Counted from the first letter of the stretch, positions 33,510 to 44,560 are shown. The stretch: 64,000 bases of DNA from Gonocerus acuteangulatus (GCA_946811695.1 OX328132.1:130172208-130236207), one strand, 5' to 3'. Translations and numbers: made by a program. The notes: a model not told the origin generated them from the letters alone.

Positions 33510-34262
33510 GCAGATTCTCATCCATAGTGTCATTTGGATAGCTGAAAATAGAACTATTTTTTTTTTTTTTTCATGAAAATCTTTTCCATTTTCTTATCTT
33601 GTTTTACTCCTACTAGAAGCAATAGTAAAATAACAAGAAATAAAAACAGGCAAAAAGAACCGTTCAAATAAACGAAAGTTTTATGCACTTATTTTTCCGA
33701 TTGACATGGCTTAGTCAAAACTTTCTTCAGAATCTTTTTTGTAGAACATTTAGTAAGTTTTCTAATGGTAATCTTCCGCTTACCTAGATTTTCAACCGTT
33801 TTCGAGTTATTAATGAAAGTATACGAACTTCCCAAAACTTTTCATGTCTGTTAATAAAATATTTTATTCTAACCCTTCCTTATCTCCAAACGTAACCAAA
33901 ATTTTAGTTTTAATGGAATTCGAATATGCAGAAAATGTTTCAACTGAATCCCATGATTTTAAGTACCCAAACCAAAAACGTTATTCAACAACAATTTTTG
34001 CAATTTTCTCGAAAACGGTTAAAGCTATCGCATTAAAAATGGTTTCATTCGTTTTCTTAGGCCAAGAAGCCTAAAAAACGAGTACTTGCAAGCATATGAA
34101 GTAAGCGAACGATTTTTTTCGCGCGACATTCGCTCCAAAAACCATGTTCCGGTGGGCGGATTCTGCTGGTTAACGAACTTGACCTTTCAAATTAGACGAA
34201 AGATTTCTGTACGAAATTCCATCATAATCGGACCATTTTTGAACTGTCAGGGCCGCGAACAG

Positions 34263-34322
<60 letters not shown>

Positions 34323-34429
34323 TTGAACCACCGTTATTTTCGTGCTCTAAGGGTTCTGAAAATTTTCTAGTCGGCACTTCCGGATTGCGTCATGAGATCA
34401 ACCTTATAAGCGGAGTTCCTCCCTATGGG
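33510..34429 (-). mobile_element. HL copy, minus orientation, both ends damaged
   Basis: On minus: a truncated 5' hairpin (AGGGAGGAACTCCGC at 34429-34412), CCGGAAGTGCCGACTAG, TA tract 34267-34319, and body through to a degenerate 3' region near 33530 (CATAGTGTCATTTGGATAGC). The minus-strand HL 3' terminus is not recognisable. Confidence 0.7.
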
Positions 34430-34885
34430 TGACTACTCTATAACAAATTTAAGCTGATTAAATTTCCTACAAGTTCTATTCAATAAAGGTTTTCGAGATA
34501 TCTTTAGTTTTCAAATATTCAAAGATCTAAATTGTTAGTATTCCATACACCGAAAATGGTCTCAGCCCCCCCCCCCCCCGAAATTTCCCCAGCCCCTCCG
34601 AAATTATTTTCTACATACGCCCATGGCATATTTAATCAGCTTTCATTTGTTACAGAATGGTCATATTGCTAGGGCGCAGGGTTTCCGAGATATACGTGAA
34701 AACCCGAAAAATGGGACCTTCTAACCCCCCCCCCTCCCCCCCAGGCACAAAGGCTATGAGCGAGGACTTTTGATATATTCACCTCCTATCTTGCCCAAAC
34801 AAAATTACGAAGTCCAAAATTGTGTTCCAAAAATTTCTACCTATAGCTGTTTTTAAGCATTCGTTGCCTGGACTGAAAGATGAAA
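34430..34885. repeat. family B repeat with nested CATGGGC MITE end
   Basis: CTACTCTATAACAAATTTAAG, the AGATATCTTTAGTTTTCAAA block, then a partial G/C-run MITE ending ACGCCCATGG near 34620, then GGTTTCCGAGATA and GCATTCGTTGCCTGGACTG. Colinear with one arm of 22309-23526. Confidence 0.75.
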
Positions 34886-35501
34886 AATGGTGTAGAGATT
34901 GAAGGAAGATGTGCCTTGGTATAAGGATGGACTTATGCGAGCCTCATTTCGAAACCACCTTCGGAATCCCTGGGAAGCAAATAATGGCGAGAATGGAAAT
35001 TTTGGGCCAAATTCATTCTGAACGTGGTTCCGAATTACCACTGATATTGGAAAAATCGGCCAGGTATAAACCAACAATGGAAAAACGATAGAAAAACGCA
35101 GTGATTTCATGTAAGCAACCAATTTGAAATCCACAAGAAGCTTCTTGAAGAATACTAATTTTGTTTTTTATAAGATAACTTTTTCCAATACCCAAGCTAC
35201 AATAGAGGATGTTTTTTGAATCCACGTTTTTTTTTATATATTCTTTTATGGAGAAGGTTACCTTTTTATTCTGAATAAAATTTGTTGATTGCCTTGATAT
35301 TTGGGCGTTGTACAACTTTACTCTTGTGTTTATACACCTAAGTCATTATAAAAAATGCAGTTTAAAACTCAATTTGATAAATGGAAAATATTGGAGCTGA
35401 ATGTCAAACACTCCGCAGTGCGTTCATTCTAGGGTTAAAACCACATGTAACAGGATGAGACAAATTAAAGAACATTATGTATATGTATGTGTGTGTGTAT
35501 A

Positions 35502-35565
<64 letters not shown>

Positions 35566-35728
35566 CATTATTGACTAACAAATTGAAAAAAGTTATAATA
35601 AAAAATAAAATAAAGCAGAATTGGATTTCTGCGAAATATTAAGCAAAAAAACGACCTCCCGACAAAGGAAGGTCGCATCAAAAATACCAATAATTCTCCC
35701 CAGCAAAGTAACGTAATATGTTTATACA
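34886..35728. other. unassigned region with TA tract
   Basis: (TG)/(TA) tract 35480-35561; AAGCAGAATTGGATTTCTGCG and AATTCTCCCCAGCAAAG relate to 18700-18760. CGACCTCCCG/AGGTCG hairpin near 35652-35676. No gene supported. Confidence 0.5.
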
Positions 35729-36178
35729 CAGTGTAACATGGATAATTCGAAATCTTCTTTAATTCGAATATTTCTCTCGGTCCCTAGAATTTAGGGCATA
35801 AACAATGTAAAAAAATCCTGGTTAATTCGAACAAAATTTTGGATAATTCGAATTTTTTACGAGCCTGTGCCTCTAATGGGAAGTGGACAGAGAGACAGTC
35901 GATCTTAAATCTTGTGAAAATATCAGTCTCATAGTCCAGTTCTTGGACTCTAGGAGTTCTGGAAAGTGGTGGGTCACGCTTCCTCCCTTCCAGGGGTTGG
36001 TGTAGTTACATCCTGTCGTTTCATCCTAGAATTCCCTTCCACCGTCCCTCCGATATTCATTTCTTATTCGGTTTTTTTTTTTAATTTCATTGTAAGGGCT
36101 TGGCAACTATGGCTATGTGCCCATCTAATTCAGTTTTAAGTCAGTCCTAGATCTGTTGTTTTGTTTTTGCCTTGAATT

Positions 36179-38775
36179 TATTGGGTGGTGTGATTAAACC
36201 GGTCCTACAACTACCCCCTGTAGATATATCTCGGTTTTCCCGGAGAGCTAGTTACAACTTCATTCTTGGTGTGATAAAAGAGAAGCTACAACTACCTAGG
36301 TGTAGTTATATCTTCGTTTTCTTGAAGTCTCAGGAGGAGCAGACTTCACTTTTGTCAGCTATTGGGTGGTGTGATAAAAACGAAGTGTCAACCTAGTAGA
36401 GGCTATGGTGTAGTTTTAGCTTCAACTCAGATGGATGTGATTAAAGAAAGGCTACCACTCCGTAGTTACAACTACCCTAGATGGAGTGGTAGCTGGAGAA
36501 CTGAAGCTACAACTAGGGGTAGATACAACTACCCTGTAGAAGTAGCTGTCTTCCATGCTGGAACCTCTCGGCCCTTTCCTATCCATACAGGTTTTAATTC
36601 CTGTTTTCATTAGTACTCTTCCTTGTCAGTCTCTGCTAGGCATATATTCATTCTTGTCCTTGAGCAGTAGTTAAGTTGTCCAAAATGTAATCTTCATCTG
36701 AAGATGAAATATTAACTGATAAGAAACCTCTAGATAGAGATTTGTTGTATAAAAAATTATATTGATTAAATAAACAAAATGAGTAATGTACAACTTGATT
36801 TATTATACAAATTATATTGAATCAAAGATACTAATTAATTAGGCGTTAGGCATTCTGATAATTTTAAGATAAAAAGGCTAATATTTTATTTCGCTTTTCT
36901 TCTCCACGAACTTTTGTTGCAACAGGTCAAGGGTCTTCAAGATTTTTAGCTACATTATATGCAGTACAGCATAGCTCATTACTAATTTGGGTATTCCTTC
37001 AAGTGATAAATTTACAAAATTCCCAAGAATTGAGAACCTTTGTTTCAGTAGCCTAAAACACGTTCTATATCCACAGCCCCCCCCCCCCCCCGAAATTTAA
37101 TTTGATATAATCGGTAATAATGGGTCAAAAATGAATTTAATAATATCACTTAGTCCAGAAAGAATAAATTTGTTTGGGTGTAAAATAAACCCAACCTCCG
37201 CGTTAGCCAAAAAATATTTCCTAGATAAGTCCCGGCACCAAAGTAATAATTAAAATAGTAACAATCCTGATCTTAAAGAATGGGTGGTGTGATTAAAACG
37301 GAGTTGATGCTACCACTTCACTATTTCGAAGTTATAACTACCTTTGGTGTGATTAAACCGGTCCTTCAACTACCCCCTGTAGATATATCTCGGTTTTCCC
37401 GAAGAGGTAGTTACAACTTCATTCTTGGTGCGATAAAAGAGAAGCTACAACTACCTAGATGTAGTTATATCTTCATTTTCTTGAAGTCTCAGGAGGAGCA
37501 AACTTCACTTTTGTCAACTATTCATTAAGATCAGGATTGTTACTATTTTAATTATTACTTTGGTGCCGGGACTTATCTAGGAAATATTTTTTGGCTAACG
37601 CGGAGGTTGGGTTTATTTTACACCCAAACAAATTTATTCTTTCTGGAATAAGTGATATTATTAAATTCATTTTTGACCCATTATTACCGATTATATCAAA
37701 TTAAATTTCGGGGGGGGGGCTGTGGATATAGAACGTGTTTTAGGCTACTGAAACAAAGGTTCTCAATTCTTGGGAATTTTGTAAATTTATCACTTGAAGG
37801 AATACCCAAATTAGTAATGAGCTATGCTGTACTGCATATAATGTAGCTAAAAATCTTGAAGACCCTTGACCTGTTGCAACAAAAGTTCGTGGAGAAGAAA
37901 AGCGAAATAAAATGTTAGCCTTTTTATCTTAAAATTATCAGAATGCCTAACGCCTAATTAATTAGTATCTTTGATTCAATATAATTTGTATAATAAATCA
38001 AGTTGTACATTACTCATTTTGTTTATTTAATCAATATAATTTTTTATACAACAAATCTCTATCTAGAGGTTTCTTATCAGTTAATATTTCATCTTCAGAT
38101 GAAGATTACATTTTGGACAACTTAACTACTGCTCAAGGACAAGAATGAATATATGCCTAGCAGAGACTGACAAGGAAGAGTACTAATGAAAACAGGAATT
38201 AAAACCTGTATGGATAGGAAAGGGTCGACCCGTTCCAGCATGGAAGACAGCTACTACTACAGGGTAGTTGTATCTACCCCTAGTTGTAGCTTCAGTTTTC
38301 CAGCTACCACTCCATCCAGGGTAGTTGTAACTACCCCTAGTTGTAGCTTCAGTTTTCCAGCTACCACTCCATCCAGGGTAGTTGTATCTACCCCTAGTTG
38401 TAGCTTCAGTTCTCCAGCTACCACTCCATCCAGGGTAGTTGTATCTACCCCTAGTTGTAGCTTCAGTTTTCCAGCTACCACTCCATCCAGGGTAGTTGTA
38501 TCTACCCCTAGTTGTAGCTTCAGTTTTCCAGCTACCACTCCATCCAGGGTAGTTGTATCTACCCCTAGTTGTAGCTTCAGTTCTCCAGCTACCACTCCAT
38601 CCAGGGTAGTTGTATCTACCCCTAGTTGTAGCTTCAGTTTTCCAGCTACCACTCCATCTAGGGTAGTTGTAACTACGGAGTGGTAGCCTTTCTTTAATCA
38701 CATCCATCTGAGTTGAAGCTAAAACTACACCATAGTCTCTACTAGGTTGACACTTCGTTTTAATCACACCGCCCA
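36179..38775. mobile_element. foldback element with unequal 57-bp-repeat arms
   Basis: Inverted arms 36363-37276 and 37525-38775 start TGGG(T/C)GGTGTGATAAAA-type and share AGTGTCAACCTAGTAGAG, the 57-bp repeat block, ACAGGTTTTAATTCCTG, a C/G-run and AATAGTAACAATCCTGATC. The left arm holds about one complete 57-bp unit, the right arm about seven, accounting for the 337-bp length difference (about 6 units). The central 37277-37524 and outer 36179-36362 segments are copies of each other (GGTGTGATTAAACCGGTCCT). ATT flanks both outer GGG ends, a possible 3-bp duplication. No transposase. Confidence 0.85.
38262..38690 (-). repeat. 57-bp tandem repeat, about 7 copies
   Basis: Reverse-complement units of the array at 28867-30090 (GTAGTTGTATCTACCCCTAG, TTGTAGCTTCAGTTTTCCAG). 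Open on both strands, as in the long array. Confidence 0.92.
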
Positions 38776-38851
38776 TTGTGTACAGTGCAGTTCAGTGAGT
38801 TGTTGATTTTAGTCGAAGCATAGAGGATATAAAACTTTAAAGTTGTCAGAG

Positions 38852-38926
38852 AAGATATCTGCGCTTAAAGAATTTGAAAAAGGAATAAAGAAAAAATCTG
38901 AAATTGCAAGGACTAAAAAAAAATAA
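38852..38926 (+). pseudogene. pogo-like transposase HTH remnant
   Basis: KISALKEFEKGIKKKSEIAR then stop. Aligns with EVEKRIKKKPEITK of the 3171-3290 remnant. Shorter and more decayed. Confidence 0.5.
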
Positions 38927-39190
38927 TAAAAAATTCGTGCCCATGAAAATTACTTTTTTTCAAAAAAATAGACTTTTATTTTTACTTTTTTGATAAATTA
39001 TTTACGTAATCAACAATTCATGTAATGTTTATTTTTCTTTAAATAAAATGTATTTTTTTTTTTAATTAAAAAATGTGAAAATATGAAGTTCAATTTTTTA
39101 GTCCTTTATTTTCAAAAACTTTTGTAATTCGAATTTAGAATAATTCGAACTTTTTTATCGGTCCCTAGGGGTTCGAATTATCCAAGTTCT

Positions 39191-39194
<4 letters not shown>

Positions 39195-39241
<47 letters not shown>
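39195..39241. repeat. (TA)n microsatellite
   Basis: Starts immediately at the pogo-like right terminus; TA is the target of this superfamily. Confidence 0.95.
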
Positions 39242-39246
<5 letters not shown>

Positions 39247-40182
39247 CGTTAACAATCTATATTTTCATGATATGTGGGCCAGGAAAGGTGTACATGGGGT
39301 TTGAGCTTTGGTAAATGTCATGAGATGAACAATCCACGAAAATCCCATCGCTTTACATCAAAAAGAACAAACTCAGGCGTAGAAATGCTTCAAATTCCGA
39401 ATGTTGAATGTTGAACTTGTGAGGAGACAAGTGCGGGAAAACCCTACCGCCCTCTCTGGACAGGACACATGACTCACACGCTAATGAGAAAGTTGGCAAT
39501 GCTTGGCGCGAGAAAAACAAATTTACTTCATTCTTTTGTAACAATTACTCCAAAACAATTGACTAATATTAACAAGAATTCCCTTATTAATATTGATTGA
39601 ATCGAGCGAGATTGGTTTATTGAGGAGAAATGTATGAATGAATTAAGACAGGATATAAAAAAAGCTCCTAGCCATAAGACAAGAGTTAAATGACTGGTGG
39701 ATAATGAAATCTACCAGAAGTATATATGATTGGCTTGGGACTAAACCAGATCAATCCATCAACTCCTCATTCACTTAAAGGAAATTACTATAACTACGTA
39801 TGGCTTACAGCTGTTTTATTAAATCACACGAAACGTTGCTGATAAAACAAACTAAGGAGAAAGGTTCAAATATCCTTGTGTTACAACTGAATAATACAAT
39901 ACACTAACAAATGGATAATATTCAGAATAGAAAACTAATAATCCACCTACATTTCTCTTACACAATATTCATTGCTCATTTACAAATAATGAATATCCTC
40001 ATAACTACTTTTTATCTGATTAAATAAATAATGATTTTCTGAGAAGAGATTTAGTGAAATGGTAAAGCGGAATTAAATATGTTCCATGAGCGTCGAGTAC
40101 CAACATTCCCTTATTTACATCTTCCATTAACAAACATGAATAATCTATAGATTGTTTATTTTCATAAAAAACTAGTTTAACT
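39242..40182. other. unassigned, probable intron of the TAF3-like gene
   Basis: Lies downstream of the minus-strand exon at 40351. No second exon could be identified here. No repeats recognised. Confidence 0.35.
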
Positions 40183-40198
40183 GTAATATATAAGGAGT

Positions 40199-40204
40199 AC
40201 TTAC
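40199..40204 (-). promoter_or_regulatory. third (distal) copy of splice donor GTAAGT
   Basis: GTAAGT after GCATTGCTTT, in the most intron-distal repeat unit. Confidence 0.6.
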
Positions 40205-40271
40205 AAAGCAATGCGTAGTTGCTGGCTATTTTACCTAATCCTGAAATGTATTCGTGTAATATATAAGGAGT

Positions 40272-40277
40272 ACTTAC
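40272..40277 (-). promoter_or_regulatory. second copy of splice donor GTAAGT
   Basis: Same context as the proximal donor, 73 bp further downstream on minus. Confidence 0.6.
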
Positions 40278-40344
40278 AAAGCAATGCGTAGTTGCTGGCT
40301 ATTTTACCTAATCCTGAAATGTATTCGTGTAATATATAAGGAGT

Positions 40345-40350
40345 ACTTAC
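40345..40350 (-). promoter_or_regulatory. proximal splice donor GTAAGT of TAF3-like exon
   Basis: TTGCTTT|GTAAGT. Full match to the metazoan donor consensus at the position where the TAF3 histone fold would pass to the next exon. Confidence 0.75.
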
Positions 40351-40516
40351 AAAGCAATGCGTAGTTGCTGGCTATTTTAGCTAATCCTGAAATGTATTCC
40401 TGTAATATGTCAGTTAAGATTTCCAAGGGGCTAGACTGTATGGACGTCCAGCCAATAATTTGGCAGATTTGGGCAACCGACACCCTTATCGCGTGCCTAC
40501 TAAATGCATCCACCAT
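40351..40516 (-). CDS. TAF3: TAF3-like TFIID subunit, first coding exon (histone fold)
   Basis: Starts ATG at 40516 (context AAAGATGG) with MVDAFSRHAIRVSVAQICQ, then IIGWTSIQSSPLEILTDILQ and EYISGLAKIASNYALL, and ends at a GTAAGT donor (phase 1, after 55 codons). TAF3 proteins begin with a short basic stretch and RVSVAQICQ.lGW.s.....LLTDvLQrYl..l.....rY.El, the histone-fold (BTP) domain that pairs with TAF10 in TFIID; the spacing here is the same. The expected next residues (YGRTDP in TAF3) would be in the following exon, not found. The frame is open upstream to 40621, but the family start is at 40516. In-frame KR-type changes are few and no stop is present, so a functional exon is likely, though an isolated pseudo-exon cannot be excluded. 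Confidence 0.78.
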
Positions 40517-41084
40517 CTTTTTTAGAGTTAAATTTTTATTATTATTGACAAAAATAATAAAAGAAGTTATTTCGGTGTTGGGATATCGAACCCTCTCGTC
40601 GAAGATGAGTGCCTGAGGCAAACTGGATGGTTAGGGCTCCCACCGGCAACCCCCCTTCCCCCACCTCGTGGAACCCGATGCTAAAGCAGGTCAACGAATC
40701 GTTAGGCAGCGCATTCTACAACAACAGGACAAACTACTAGAAGTCCGGGGGTGTAGGACTTTGCCAGGGTGAAGTAGGAGTTATGTTATGGTGGTATGTG
40801 AAAATCACCCCTTTCGGCAGCTTATTTATGTGGAGAAATTGTATTTGGGTTGTATAATATGTGTGTTGGATTCCGAAGTAAGTTAGCTATTGAGAAAAGA
40901 GATAGCAGCACTGTGAAGATGATACGGTAGCTTTGTTGCTAATCATTAACCCCCTCTCCTAGTCAGCTATCAATGGCCCCCCCCCACCACACAATCTCGC
41001 CTCCACACAACCTCACCACTAGTGGAGCAAGTCTCGCTCTCATAACTCCTCTCTTCCTTTGGGGATACGTCATATTCTCTCATA
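40517..41084 (-). other. 5' flank / possible promoter region of TAF3-like gene
   Basis: More GC-rich than most of the window (for example GGGCTCCCACCGGCAACC at about 40634). No TATA box can be assigned with confidence. Contains no TE that I recognise. C-run at 40977-40986. Confidence 0.35.
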
Positions 41085-41480
41085 GGATTCCAGTAGCGTG
41101 TTTGTTGTTTCTGTTTGATAGTCTCGAAGCAAGGAAATCTATCATTACTCATGGTAGGGTGACTGAGCACAAGTTACCTACGGATTGTAGGGGTAGATTG
41201 TTTCAGTTTCCGCAACAAAATATCTATGATTAGTCATTCGATTATATTAGTTACAATTTAAAGAGGATATTTGAGATTTGTTATATCTAGGGATAACACG
41301 TTTGTTTTTTCTGTTTGGTAGGAAATCTATCATTAATCAGAGGATTGTTATGATTATACTAGTCACCATTTAAAGAGGATATCTAAGACTTGTTATATCC
41401 AGAGATAAGACGTTTGTTGCTTCTCTTTGGTAGTCTCTCATCATCAGTAGGAAATCTATCATTGATCTCAGGATTGTAAG
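41085..41480. repeat. imperfect tandem repeat, about 3 units of 110-120 bp
   Basis: Three copies of CGTTTGTT..TTCT(G/C)TTTG(A/G)TAG, GGAAATCTATCATTA and GTTATATC(T/C)AG with indels. Confidence 0.7.
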
Positions 41481-41585
41481 GTAAAACTAGATCCATTCAC
41501 CATCCCAAAAAGTGAATTATCAATACTTACTTGTCTCCAAACCATTTCACACGAAATTTAAATAATCAAGTATAGTTTCTGTTCA

Positions 41586-42377
41586 AAGAATGACAAAGTA
41601 ATTACAAGAACAGTACTGCAATGAATACTGAGTAATTACAAGAACAGTACTGCAATGAATACTGAGTAATTACTAGAACAGTACTGCAATGAATACTGAG
41701 TAATTACAAGAACAGTACTGCAATGAATACTGAGTAATTACAAGAACAGTACTGCAATGAATACTGAGTAATTACAAGAACAGTACTCCAATGAATACTG
41801 AGTAATTACAAGAACAGTACTGCAATGAATACTGAGTAATTACAAGAACAGTACTGCAATGAATACTGAGTAATTACAAGAACAGTACTCCAATGAATAC
41901 TGAGTAATTACAAGAACAGTACTGCAATGAATACTGAGTAATTACAAGAACAGTACTGCAATGAATACTGAGTAATTACAAGAACAGTACTGCAATGAAT
42001 ACTGAGTAATTACAAGAACAGTACTGCAATGAATACTGAGTAATTACAAGAACAGTACTGCAATGAATACTGAGTAATTACAAGAACAGTACTGCAATGA
42101 ATACTGAGTAATTACAAGAACAGTACTGCAATGAATACTGAGTAATTACAAGAACAGTACTGCAATGAATACTGAGTAATTACAAGAACAGTACTGCAAT
42201 GAATACTGAGTAATTACAAGAACAGTACTCCAATGAATACTGAGTAATTACAAGAACAGTACTGCAATGAATACTGAGTAATTACAAGAACAGTACTGCA
42301 ATGAATACTGAGTAATTACAAGAACAGTACTCCAATGAATACTGAGTAATTACAAGAACAGTACTGCAATGAATAAT
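41586..42377. repeat. 34-bp satellite, about 23 copies
   Basis: Unit AGAACAGTACTGCAATGAAT-ACTGAGTAATTACA. Spacing 41641 to 41675 is 34 bp. A TGC/TCC variant recurs irregularly. No long frame. Confidence 0.95.
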
Positions 42378-42650
42378 GAAAAAATGTTCCCTTTCTTAGA
42401 ATTCCCTCCGTCGCCCGTTGACGACAATACAATACGATACAAGATAGTAAATATTTACAGTTTCACTTCTTCCAACCAATACTAGGCAATATTTAGTGTG
42501 CCATTTTAAAAAATTGTATATGAATTTTGTCCATCTCAAAGGTGATTTTCGCCCACTGTGCGCCGATAGGACTTGAACCCCCCGAAATTTTGTTTTGTTT
42601 GAAAATTTCATGTTAAAAAGAGCCTATAACAACGAAAAATTACTTGTAAA
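42378..42650. other. spacer between satellites
   Basis: No feature recognised. Confidence 0.3.
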
Positions 42651-42958
42651 TTTACCTTGGCCAACAAGGTGTCCAGAGGACCTTAACCCCACAATTTACC
42701 TTGGCCAACAAGGTGTCCAGAGGACCTTAACCCCACAATTTACCTTGGCCAACAAGGTGTCCAGAGGACCTTAACCCCACAATTTACCTTGGCCAACAAG
42801 GTGTCCAGAGGACCTTAACCCCACAATTTACCTTGGCCAACAAGGTGTCCAGAGGACCTTAACCCCACAATTTACCTTGGCCAACAAGGTGTCCAGAGGA
42901 CCTTAACCCCACAATTTACCTTGGCCAACAAGGTGTCCAGAGGACCTTAACCCCACAA
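42651..42958. repeat. 44-bp satellite, exactly 7 copies
   Basis: Unit TTTACCTTGGCCAACAAGG-TGTCCAGAGGACCTTAACC-CCACAA; 7 x 44 = 308 bp. Copies appear identical, so the array is recent or homogenised. Confidence 0.97.
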
Positions 42959-43138
42959 TTTTACACTAAAATACATAACATTTTCCCTACACCCCAAATT
43001 CCTAAATGCCCCCCCCCCCCGAAATTATTTTTTATATACACTATTGGGAGCGGAGCGGAGCGCAGCTTTTTCCATGCTATCCAATTGGCCATTATTATAA
43101 TAAATAACTCAATTTTATTTTTTTTTATAATTTATTAC

Positions 43139-43139
<1 letters not shown>

Positions 43140-43191
<52 letters not shown>

Positions 43192-43195
43192 ATAT
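43140..43195. repeat. (TA)n microsatellite
   Basis: TG and TA dinucleotide tract directly before the tRNA-like sequence. Confidence 0.9.
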
Positions 43196-43197
43196 AG

Positions 43198-43272
43198 GGT
43201 CTCCCGTGGTCTAGTGGTTAGCGCGCTGGATTCATAAGCGGGAGATGGTAGGTTCGATCCCCACCGGCGCAC
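43198..43272 (+). tRNA. tRNA-like sequence (degenerate, probable SINE head or pseudogene)
   Basis: TCTCCCGTGGTCTAGTGGTTAG resembles the 5' half of tRNA-Glu. The A box TGGTCTAGTGG (43207-43217) and B box GGTTCGATCCC (43251-43261) are intact and correctly spaced. The anticodon stem (CTGG..AGCGG) and acceptor stem do not pair, and no poly-T terminator follows closely. A functional tRNA gene is unlikely. Confidence 0.55.
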
Positions 43273-43499
43273 AGTGTAACGAAGTAGTGGAGATTATGGA
43301 CAAAAAACATTAACCACTTGTTATTGTCAAATAAACATTTTTATTAATTGAAATCAACTCAAAACAAGGTAACAATAGTATAATAATGCATACTATACGG
43401 CTATAATAATATTAATTGTAATATTGATAGAAATAATATAGCAGGTAATAATAGTATTAATAACAATATTATAAAATATAATATAACTGTAATATATAA
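43273..43499. other. AT-rich spacer, possibly SINE body
   Basis: Follows the tRNA-like head; no tail or duplication found. Confidence 0.3.
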
Positions 43500-44060
43500 T
43501 GTAGTAATAAACTCTTGTTTATGTCTGCCTCTAAGGAAGCCGGAAGGGCCATCAGAACGAGAATATATTTTTTCTTGATAAAAATTAATAAGAATTTCTT
43601 ATAAGTTGATATATTGTTTCAACCAGTATTTATAAAAGAGTTTTTTTCCTCTGCGGTGAACACGTTCCCACATTTTTTACATTTAATATAAGACTAAACT
43701 GGCAGTCTTTCTAATATTCCTTAATATTTCTTTAGAAGCATCCTGCAGATCAAATTGAATCATTTGCCCGAGGATTGATACCGTTTTCTTGGATTTATCC
43801 ACATTTTTTCAAATTTGGAAGAAAAAATAAATTGATGGATCTAAAAATAAAAATCTTTGGAATTGGCAAATTTCGGCTAACTAAATTGTCCTCAGTACAT
43901 TATACTTGAGATAAACTTTAACCTCTAAAAAACTTGAGATGTGTTCAGATGAAGTTTTTTTGCTATGGTCTATCAAAGTTTTGTACATAACAAAAATTTC
44001 AAAGATCAATGAAGAATAATTCAGGATAAATAATAAGGGAGTAATTACCAAAAATCAATT
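43500..44060 (-). pseudogene. diverged copy of the 47120-47640 segment
   Basis: CTCTAAGGAAGCCGGAAGGG, TTTCAACCAGTATTTATAAA and TCCTCTGCGGTGAACACG are shared with 47160-47310. The frame on minus is interrupted here, so it is a decayed duplicate of the 46970-47302 coding segment and its upstream flank. Confidence 0.65.
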
Positions 44061-44456
44061 ATATCAGATGAAAAAGGAATAGTTTTGACGTAATTTCCTT
44101 TGGATGACTTAATAAAAACACTGTCCTATCTTCAACGGCAGAGGTTCAAACTGATTGTTGCTATAAAGCAGGCTTTAAAGACTTTGCCTTGTTTATAATA
44201 CTGCTAATGTGTTTGTTGATTAAAATAAAACTAATATTTATTAGTTGAGAGGAGATCGTTGACCGTAGATGATGCAAGGTAGGGATTGTCGGGGTTCGGT
44301 CACTGCTATTTAATAAAACTACATTTTATCATAAAAATGGTTTTATTGTGCCTATTGTAATATTTATTAGTTTTATCCGATTTTAATTCCTTGAATAGTT
44401 TCTAAACTTAGCTAGAGTATTAAAAATTAAATATAAGAAAACAAAAATTCAGGTTT
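44061..44456. other. unassigned AT-rich sequence
   Basis: Nothing recognised. Confidence 0.3.
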
Positions 44457-44560
44457 TTGTCCATTGGACGTTACACTGTGGGGCGGCAGGAATTTTCTCA
44501 TCTCAGGGCTCGCTGAGAAAATTCCTGGCCGCACCCTGGATGTCGGCGCTAATGGCCAAG
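44457..44560. mobile_element. short palindromic MITE
   Basis: AGGAATTTTCTCA (44488-44500) and TGAGAAAATTCCT (44514-44526) form the inner stem. The outer parts GTCCATTGGACG and, inverted, GGCCATTAGCG also pair imperfectly. No clear target duplication. Confidence 0.5.

Larger units (their letters stand above)
35729..39194 (+). mobile_element. pogo/Tigger-like element split by a foldback element
   Basis: The left terminus is CAGTGTAACATGGATAATTC and the right terminus inverted is CAATAGAACTTGGATAATTC. The left part (35729-36178) and right part (38776-39194) match the single copy at 2662-3460 in order, with the join corresponding to TTGAATTTCC|GGTGTACAG there. Net length without the insertion is about 870 bp. 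A short transposase HTH remnant lies at 38852-38926. The right end borders a (TA)n tract (39195-39241). Confidence 0.75.
40183..40401 (-). repeat. 73-bp tandem triplication of an exon-intron boundary
   Basis: Three copies of the segment containing, on minus, GGATTAG(G/C)TAAAATAGCC, AGCAACTACGCATTGCTTT and GTAAGTACTCC. Copy starts in plus coordinates are 40183, 40256 and 40329. The upstream (gene-proximal) copy is the end of the TAF3-like exon. The other two repeat about 57 bp of coding sequence plus its donor inside the presumed intron. Confidence 0.95.

Noticed and set aside
40517..40621. Upstream in-frame extension of the TAF3-like exon to 40621
   Set aside because: The TAF3 family starts just before the RVSVAQICQ motif; the extension is low complexity and probably 5' UTR.
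41586..42958. Regular repeats suggesting a CRISPR array
   Set aside because: No unique spacers; units are contiguous, and the DNA is eukaryotic.
43198..43272. Functional tRNA gene
   Set aside because: Anticodon and acceptor stems do not pair and no terminator is near.
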